DNA of 64,000 nt, taken from positions 62,001-126,000 of the forward strand of contig DAOUJQ010000008.1 in assembly GCA_034422455.1 (NCBI GenBank), given 5' to 3'. Source of the stretch: UBA1127 sp034422455 (lineage in GTDB: Bacteria; Chloroflexota; Dehalococcoidia; Lucifugimonadales; UBA1127). This document shows, in pieces, positions 60,059 through 64,000 of the stretch. Each line of letters begins with the position of its first letter. Position 1 is the stretch's first letter. Both the position numbers and the translations under genes were made by a program. Under the pieces are notes generated by a model. That model made no database searches. It worked only from the letters and a program-made list of their open reading frames with translations, and was not told the origin of the DNA.

Positions 60059-60394
60059 CTAGCTCCCCCGGTCCACGACGATGGTGATGTGGCAGGTCCG
60101 CCGCTTGATGGGACTGATGCGCCCGCGGGACTGCGGCCGGTAGCGCCGCAGCCGAGGGGCGTCGTCCGCGTAGGCCGCCACCACCTTCAGCGTTTCAGGA
60201 ATCATGAACCTGTTGTTCTCCGCGTTTGCAACAGCAGAGCGGATGACCTTGGACACCGCAGCAGCCGTGGGGCTGGGCACGAACTGCAGGGCGGCCAAGG
60301 CCTGGTGGACGGGCTTGCCCCGCACCATGCCAAGCACACGCCGCACCTTCTTGGGCGACATCCCAAAGTTCCTGTGCACCGCCTGTACCGCCAC
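60059..60394 (-). CDS. rplV: 50S ribosomal protein L22
   Basis: 111 residues. Seen: AVHRNFGMSPKKVRRVLGMV, RGKPVHQALAALQFVPSPTA, AENNRFMIPETLKVVAAYAD and RISPIKRRTCHITIVV. Lines the exit tunnel. Between rpsS and rpsC. Confidence 0.97.
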   Translation of the reverse strand: MAVQAVHRNFGMSPKKVRRVLGMVRGKPVHQALAALQFVPSPTAAAVSKVIRSAVANAENNRFMIPETLKVVAAYADDAPRLRRYRPQSRGRISPIKRRTCHITIVVDRGS

Positions 60395-60405
60395 GAGTGC
60401 CTCTC

Positions 60406-60693
60406 CTAGCCCCTGGGCCTAGTGGTCCGCTCACTGCGGCCCGTGTGGCCCCGGAACGTCCTGGTGGGCGCAAACTCGCCGAGACGGTGCCCCACCATGT
60501 TCTCCGTCATGTAGACGGGCACGTGCCGGCGCCCGTCGTGCACGGCGATGGTGAGTCCCACCATATCCGGCATGATCATGGACGCCCGCGACCACGTGCG
60601 AATGACCACTTTTTCGTTTGTACGCTGGGCCGCGTCCACCTTCTTCTGCAGCTTGGGGTGGACGTAGGGGCCCTTCTTAACGGACCTGCCCAT
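60406..60693 (-). CDS. rpsS: 30S ribosomal protein S19
   Basis: 95 residues. Seen: GRSVKKGPYVHPKLQKKVDA, WSRASMIMPDMVGLTIAVHD, GRRHVPVYMTENMVGHRLGE, FAPTRTFRGHTGRSERTTR. Overlaps the end of rplB by 17 bases. Confidence 0.97.
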   Translation of the reverse strand: MGRSVKKGPYVHPKLQKKVDAAQRTNEKVVIRTWSRASMIMPDMVGLTIAVHDGRRHVPVYMTENMVGHRLGEFAPTRTFRGHTGRSERTTRPRG

Positions 60694-61525
60694 AACCTAT
60701 CCTTCTCCGCCGCACGATGAACCGGTTGGTCTCCTTGTTGCGGCGTGTCTTCACACCAAGGGCCGGCTTGCCCCACTTGGTCTTGGCGTAGCGCAGCCCG
60801 ATGGGGTTGCGGCCCTCGCCGCCGCCGTGCGGGTGGTCGCGCGGGTTCATCACCTTGCCGCGCACTTCCGGCCGCTTGCCGAGCCACCGGTTGCGACCGG
60901 CCTTGCCGATCGACGTTGCGGCGTGCTCCGAGTTGCCGACCTGGCCGATTGTCGCATAGCCCTCGCTGAGCACGCGGCGGATCTCCCCGGAAGGGAGACG
61001 GAGCTGCGTGTACCGCTCCTCGCGGGCCATCACCTGGGCGCTGCCTCCGGCGCTGCGCACCATCTGGGCGCCGCGGCCGGGCTTGAGCTCTATGTTGTGC
61101 ACCACCGTGCCCAGGGGCATGGAACGCAGGGGCATGGCGTTGCCCGCCCGAATCTCCGACCCCGGACCGGACATGATGGGGTCGCCCACCTTCACGCCGA
61201 CGGGCCACAGGATGTAGCGCTTGTCGCCATCCCTGTAGTGGACGAGGGCGATGCGCGCGGAGCGGTTCGGGTCGTACTCGATGCTGTGAACGACGCCAGG
61301 CACGCCCGCCTTGTCGCGGCGCTTGAAGTCGATGACCCGGTACATGCGCTTGTGTCCGCCACCGCGGTGCCGGACAGTGAGCCTGCCCTGGCGGTTGCGG
61401 CCACCGTGCTTACGCAAAGGCTTCAGCAGCGAGCGCTCCGGCTTGCTCCGGGTGATCTCACTAAAGTCGGGCCGCACCAACTGGCGCATGCCCGGCGTTA
61501 TGGGCTTGAACGTCTTGAGACCCAT
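60677..61525 (-). CDS. rplB: 50S ribosomal protein L2
   Basis: 282 residues. Seen: FKPITPGMRQLVRPDFSEIT, RHRGGGHKRMYRVIDFKRRD, HNIELKPGRGAQMVRSAGGS, AGRNRWLGKRPEVRGKVMNP and DHPHGGGEGRNPIGLRYAKT. Needed for peptidyl-transferase-centre formation. Standard order rplW-rplB-rpsS. Confidence 0.98.
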   Translation of the reverse strand: MGLKTFKPITPGMRQLVRPDFSEITRSKPERSLLKPLRKHGGRNRQGRLTVRHRGGGHKRMYRVIDFKRRDKAGVPGVVHSIEYDPNRSARIALVHYRDGDKRYILWPVGVKVGDPIMSGPGSEIRAGNAMPLRSMPLGTVVHNIELKPGRGAQMVRSAGGSAQVMAREERYTQLRLPSGEIRRVLSEGYATIGQVGNSEHAATSIGKAGRNRWLGKRPEVRGKVMNPRDHPHGGGEGRNPIGLRYAKTKWGKPALGVKTRRNKETNRFIVRRRRIGYGQVR

Positions 61526-61527
61526 GC

Positions 61528-61821
61528 CTACACGCCCTCAAACACCGTGATGCGGTCGCCTTCGCGCAGCGTCACGATGGCCTTCTTCTTGTCGGGCTGC
61601 TTCACCAATCGCGGGCCGTAGCGCTTGCGCTTGCCGCGCAGGTGAACCATAGTCACCTTCTGCACCTTCACGTCGAACAGCGTCTCAACCGCCTGCTTCA
61701 CGAGCGTCCTGTTGGCGGTCAGCGCCACGCGGAAGGTGTACTTGTTCTCGTCCTGCAGCCGAGTGCTCTTCTCGGTCACGACGGGGCCGATGAGCACGTT
61801 CGTCAACTGAGCCATCGTCAT
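61528..61821 (-). CDS. rplW: 50S ribosomal protein L23
   Basis: 97 residues. Seen: LIGPVVTEKSTRLQDENKYT, FRVALTANRTLVKQAVETLF, DVKVQKVTMVHLRGKRKRYG and TLREGDRITVFEGV. Its first ATG overlaps the rplD stop (ATGA); a second ATG lies two codons on (MTMAQL). Docking site at the tunnel exit. Confidence 0.97.
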   Translation of the reverse strand: MTMAQLTNVLIGPVVTEKSTRLQDENKYTFRVALTANRTLVKQAVETLFDVKVQKVTMVHLRGKRKRYGPRLVKQPDKKKAIVTLREGDRITVFEGV

Positions 61822-62522
61822 GACGCCTGCTCCTCACCGGCCTCGGCCTCTTCGCCTGCATCCGCCGCAGTGGGCGACACTGCACTGCCCGACTGCGCCG
61901 GCGACCACAGCTCCTCGATGCGCCGAACCGCCGCCACGCTCAGGACGAGGTGGTTGTGGTTCAACAGGTCGACGGTGTTCAGCGTGGATGCCGGAACGGA
62001 CTTCACCCGCTTCAGGTTATGGCAGGCCTGCCAGAGCTCCTTCTGGGAGACGGCTTCGTTCACCACCAGGCACTTGGTGGAGATCTCGAGGCCCTGCAGC
62101 GCCTTCAGCATTTCCCTGGTCTTGGGCTCGGGCAGCTGGAAGCTCTCGACGACCGTGACCTCACCGTCGCGCACCTTCTGCGACAGCAGGGACCGAATGG
62201 CCAGGCGGCGCATCTTCTTTGGCGTCCGCTGCGAGTAGTCACGCGGCTTGGGCCCAAAGGTCACGCCGCCGGTGCGCCACTGGGGCGACCGCGTGCTTCC
62301 GTGCCGGGCGCGGCCCGTCCCCTTCTGGCGCCAGGGCTTGCGTCCCCCACCCCTCACCTCGGCGCGCGTCTTGGTGCTGTGAGTGCCGGCCCGCTTATTG
62401 GCCAACTGACCAACCATGACCTGGTGGACGACGGCGGTGTTGAGGGGCGTGTCGAAGACGGCATCGCTCACTTCGATGCTGCCCACTGTCGCGCCCTGCA
62501 TGTTCTTCAGCGGTAGTTCCAT
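61818..62522 (-). CDS. rplD: 50S ribosomal protein L4
   Basis: 234 residues. Seen: NTAVVHQVMVGQLANKRAGT, HSTKTRAEVRGGGRKPWRQK, GTGRARHGSTRSPQWRTGGV, TFGPKPRDYSQRTPKKMRRL. The C-terminus ends in an acidic tail (AADAGEEAEAGEEQAS). In enterics L4 regulates the S10 operon. Two bases after rplC. Confidence 0.97.
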   Translation of the reverse strand: MELPLKNMQGATVGSIEVSDAVFDTPLNTAVVHQVMVGQLANKRAGTHSTKTRAEVRGGGRKPWRQKGTGRARHGSTRSPQWRTGGVTFGPKPRDYSQRTPKKMRRLAIRSLLSQKVRDGEVTVVESFQLPEPKTREMLKALQGLEISTKCLVVNEAVSQKELWQACHNLKRVKSVPASTLNTVDLLNHNHLVLSVAAVRRIEELWSPAQSGSAVSPTAADAGEEAEAGEEQAS

Positions 62523-62524
62523 GC

Positions 62525-63157
62525 CTATTTCCCAGACTTCTTCGACCGTCGCAGCAACAGCAGTCCGCGGGACGCTCCCGGGACCGCGCCTTTGAGGAAC
62601 AACAAGTTCCGCTGTTTGTCCACCCGAACTATTTCGAGATTCCGCACCGTGACCCGCTCAGCGCCCCAGTGCCCCGCCATGCGCGTGCCCTTCCACACCC
62701 GGCCGGGGTAGGTGCCAGAGCCGATGGATCCCGGCGCACGGTGGCGGTCCGACTGACCGTGGGTCTTGGGACCGCCGCCGAAGTTGTGCCGCTTGATGCC
62801 GCCTGTGAACCCGTGGCCTTTGGAGGTGCCAACGACGTCAACGCTCTCGCCTTCCTCGAAGATGTCCACCTCCACAGGGTCGCCGACCTCAACGCCAGTC
62901 AGGTCGCCGGCGGGGACCTCGCGCAGGTGCCGGTAGAGCTTGCCGGCGGCACGGAGGTGGCCGCGCTCCGGGCCCTTCAGGTTGCGGACCTCGTGGAAGC
63001 CCAACTGCACGGCGGTGTACTTGTCCTTCTCCGGCACGCGGATCTGGGTGACGGTGCACGGGCCGGCCTGCACGGCGGTCACGCCCACCAACCTCCCGTC
63101 TTCACGGAAGATCTGGGTCATCCCAATCTTCTTGCCAAGAATCCCGTCTACCGCCAT
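62525..63157 (-). CDS. rplC: 50S ribosomal protein L3
   Basis: 210 residues. Seen: DGILGKKIGMTQIFREDGRL, FEEGESVDVVGTSKGHGFTG, GGIKRHNFGGGPKTHGQSDR, HRAPGSIGSGTYPGRVWKGT and RMAGHWGAERVTVRNLEIVR. Preceded by a hairpin that separates it from rpsJ. Confidence 0.97.
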   Translation of the reverse strand: MAVDGILGKKIGMTQIFREDGRLVGVTAVQAGPCTVTQIRVPEKDKYTAVQLGFHEVRNLKGPERGHLRAAGKLYRHLREVPAGDLTGVEVGDPVEVDIFEEGESVDVVGTSKGHGFTGGIKRHNFGGGPKTHGQSDRHRAPGSIGSGTYPGRVWKGTRMAGHWGAERVTVRNLEIVRVDKQRNLLFLKGAVPGASRGLLLLRRSKKSGK

Positions 63158-63181
63158 ACCTTTGCGTTCCCCTCAGTAGAA

Positions 63182-63206
63182 AGCGGAGCCAAGATTGGCT
63201 CCGCTT
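63182..63206 (-). promoter_or_regulatory. Intercistronic hairpin between rpsJ and rplC
   Basis: AGCGGAGCCA (63182-63191) pairs with TGGCTCCGCT (63196-63205), then TTTC on the minus strand. It looks like a weak terminator or attenuator inside the S10 operon, or an mRNA processing site. Confidence 0.5.
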
Positions 63207-63225
63207 CTTGGGCTGTTTCCCCTCG

Positions 63226-63534
63226 TTATGTCTTGATAGTGATGTCGACGCCTGCCGCGACGTTGAGCCGGGACAGCGCCTCCAGCGTGCGGCCGGTGGA
63301 CTCCAGAATGTCCACCAAGCGCTTATGTGTTCGAAGCTCGAAGTGCTCTCGCGAGTCCTTGTCGATGTGCGGTGAGCGGATGACGCAGAACCGCTGCTTG
63401 TGTGTCGGCAGCGGAACGGGGCCGGCAACAACAGCGCCGGTCCGCTCCGCCGTCTCCACGATCTGCTGTGCGGACAGGTCCAACGCCCTGTGGTCAAACG
63501 CCTTCAGGATGATGCGTATTTTCTGGCCGGGCAT
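63226..63534 (-). CDS. rpsJ: 30S ribosomal protein S10
   Basis: 102 residues. Seen: GQKIRIILKAFDHRALDLSA, QQIVETAERTGAVVAGPVPL, PTHKQRFCVIRSPHIDKDSR, EHFELRTHKRLVDILESTGR. First ribosomal gene of the block. Also the NusB partner in antitermination. Follows fusA directly (21 bases), without tuf between. Confidence 0.98.
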   Translation of the reverse strand: MPGQKIRIILKAFDHRALDLSAQQIVETAERTGAVVAGPVPLPTHKQRFCVIRSPHIDKDSREHFELRTHKRLVDILESTGRTLEALSRLNVAAGVDITIKT

Positions 63535-63555
63535 AGCAAAACCTTCCTTACTGCA

Positions 63556-64000
63556 TCACACACGGACAAGCATCTGCTGCGCCACGGAGTCCGGCACCTC
63601 TTCATAGTGGTGGAACTCCATGGAGTGACTCGCTCTGCCCTGGGTGAGGGACCGGACTGCCGTGGCGTACCCGAACATCTCCGCCAGGGGCACCAGAGCG
63701 CGAATGGTCTGGACGTCCCCGACACCTTCGATGTTCTGCACCCGCGCCCGCTTCCCCGACAGGTCACCGAGGACATCGCCGAGGAACTCACCCGGGGTGA
63801 CTACTTCCGTCTCAATGTATGGTTCCATGAGGACCGACTTCGCCTTACGAAGCCCTTCCTTCACGGCCATAGAGCCAGCGATCTTAAAGGCGATTTCAGA
63901 GGAATCGACGGGGTGAAAACTACCGTCCACCAGCGAAACCTTGATATCCACAACAGGATAGCCCGCAACTGCGCCGCTGTCCAGTGCCTCCTGCACGCCC
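63556..64000 (-). CDS. fusA: Elongation factor G, C-terminal part
   Basis: Last 147 codons of EF-G; the gene continues past the right edge. Seen: domain IV end VQEALDSGAVAGYPVVDIKV, SLVDGSFHPVDSSEIAFKIA, SMAVKEGLRKAKSVLMEPYI; domain V EVVTPGEFLGDVLGDLSGKR, RALVPLAEMFGYATAVRSLT, QGRASHSMEFHHYEEVP. It is the translocase of the ribosome. Placement before rpsJ fits the str-S10 junction. Confidence 0.95.
   Translation of the reverse strand, partial: GVQEALDSGAVAGYPVVDIKVSLVDGSFHPVDSSEIAFKIAGSMAVKEGLRKAKSVLMEPYIETEVVTPGEFLGDVLGDLSGKRARVQNIEGVGDVQTIRALVPLAEMFGYATAVRSLTQGRASHSMEFHHYEEVPDSVAQQMLVRV

Overview
The window is GC-rich bacterial chromosome with dense, mostly overlapping genes, many GTG or TTG starts and good Shine-Dalgarno sites. 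The content (HrcA, Rex, zinc-type S14, F420/luciferase-like and Rieske oxygenases, a siroheme-decarboxylase-type tetrapyrrole operon, collagen-like and TP-rich surface proteins, a complete S10-spc-alpha block) fits a Chloroflexota genome, perhaps a Dehalococcoidia/SAR202-like lineage. That assignment is inference from gene content, not from a search.

Layout. 1-4.3 kb: the start of a luciferase-like monooxygenase, a small membrane protein, a DUF427 gene with an in-frame UGA exactly where the family has a conserved Cys, a Rieske oxygenase, a DinB-fold protein and tRNA-Ala(GGC). 4.5-6.8 kb: a GT20 trehalose-phosphate-synthase-like enzyme and a superoxide dismutase. 6.8-16.9 kb (minus strand): a probable operon, MerR-like regulator > AhbA-AhbB fusion > precorrin-2 dehydrogenase > hemA > hemC > cobA-hemD > hemB > xth > DUF3052 > hemL, which takes glutamyl-tRNA to didecarboxysiroheme. 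17.1-21.9 kb (plus): pcm, argF, der, plsY, gpsA. 21.9-25.8 kb (minus): hrcA-grpE-dnaJ-prmA.

25.9-35.7 kb is the accessory part: a collagen-like lipoprotein, a TP-rich anchored protein, a 1003-residue secreted protein with a long structured leader, small membrane/coiled-coil proteins with a partial tandem duplication, an MFS exporter, and intergenic DNA full of short dispersed repeats, including a family of palindromes whose ends differ in sequence yet stay complementary. Rex follows, with a clear promoter and Rex-like operator.

36.6-43.7 kb (minus) is a full F1Fo ATP synthase operon (atpI, B, a 33-codon membrane ORF, E, F, H, A, G, D, C). After a small GNQNARKHGFYS-motif protein and a DUF151 nuclease, 45.4-64.0 kb carries rpsI, rplM, truA, rplQ, rpoA, rpsD, K, M, rpmJ, infA, map, adk, secY and the spc and S10 ribosomal genes back to rpsJ and the 3' end of fusA. 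S17 carries a very long acidic Ala/Glu/Pro tail.

Most interesting points: the UGA/Cys DUF427 gene with a hairpin placed like a bacterial SECIS; the Ahb-type operon under its own MerR-like regulator; the 33-residue membrane ORF in the atp operon; the giant acidic S17 tail; and the covarying palindromic repeats.
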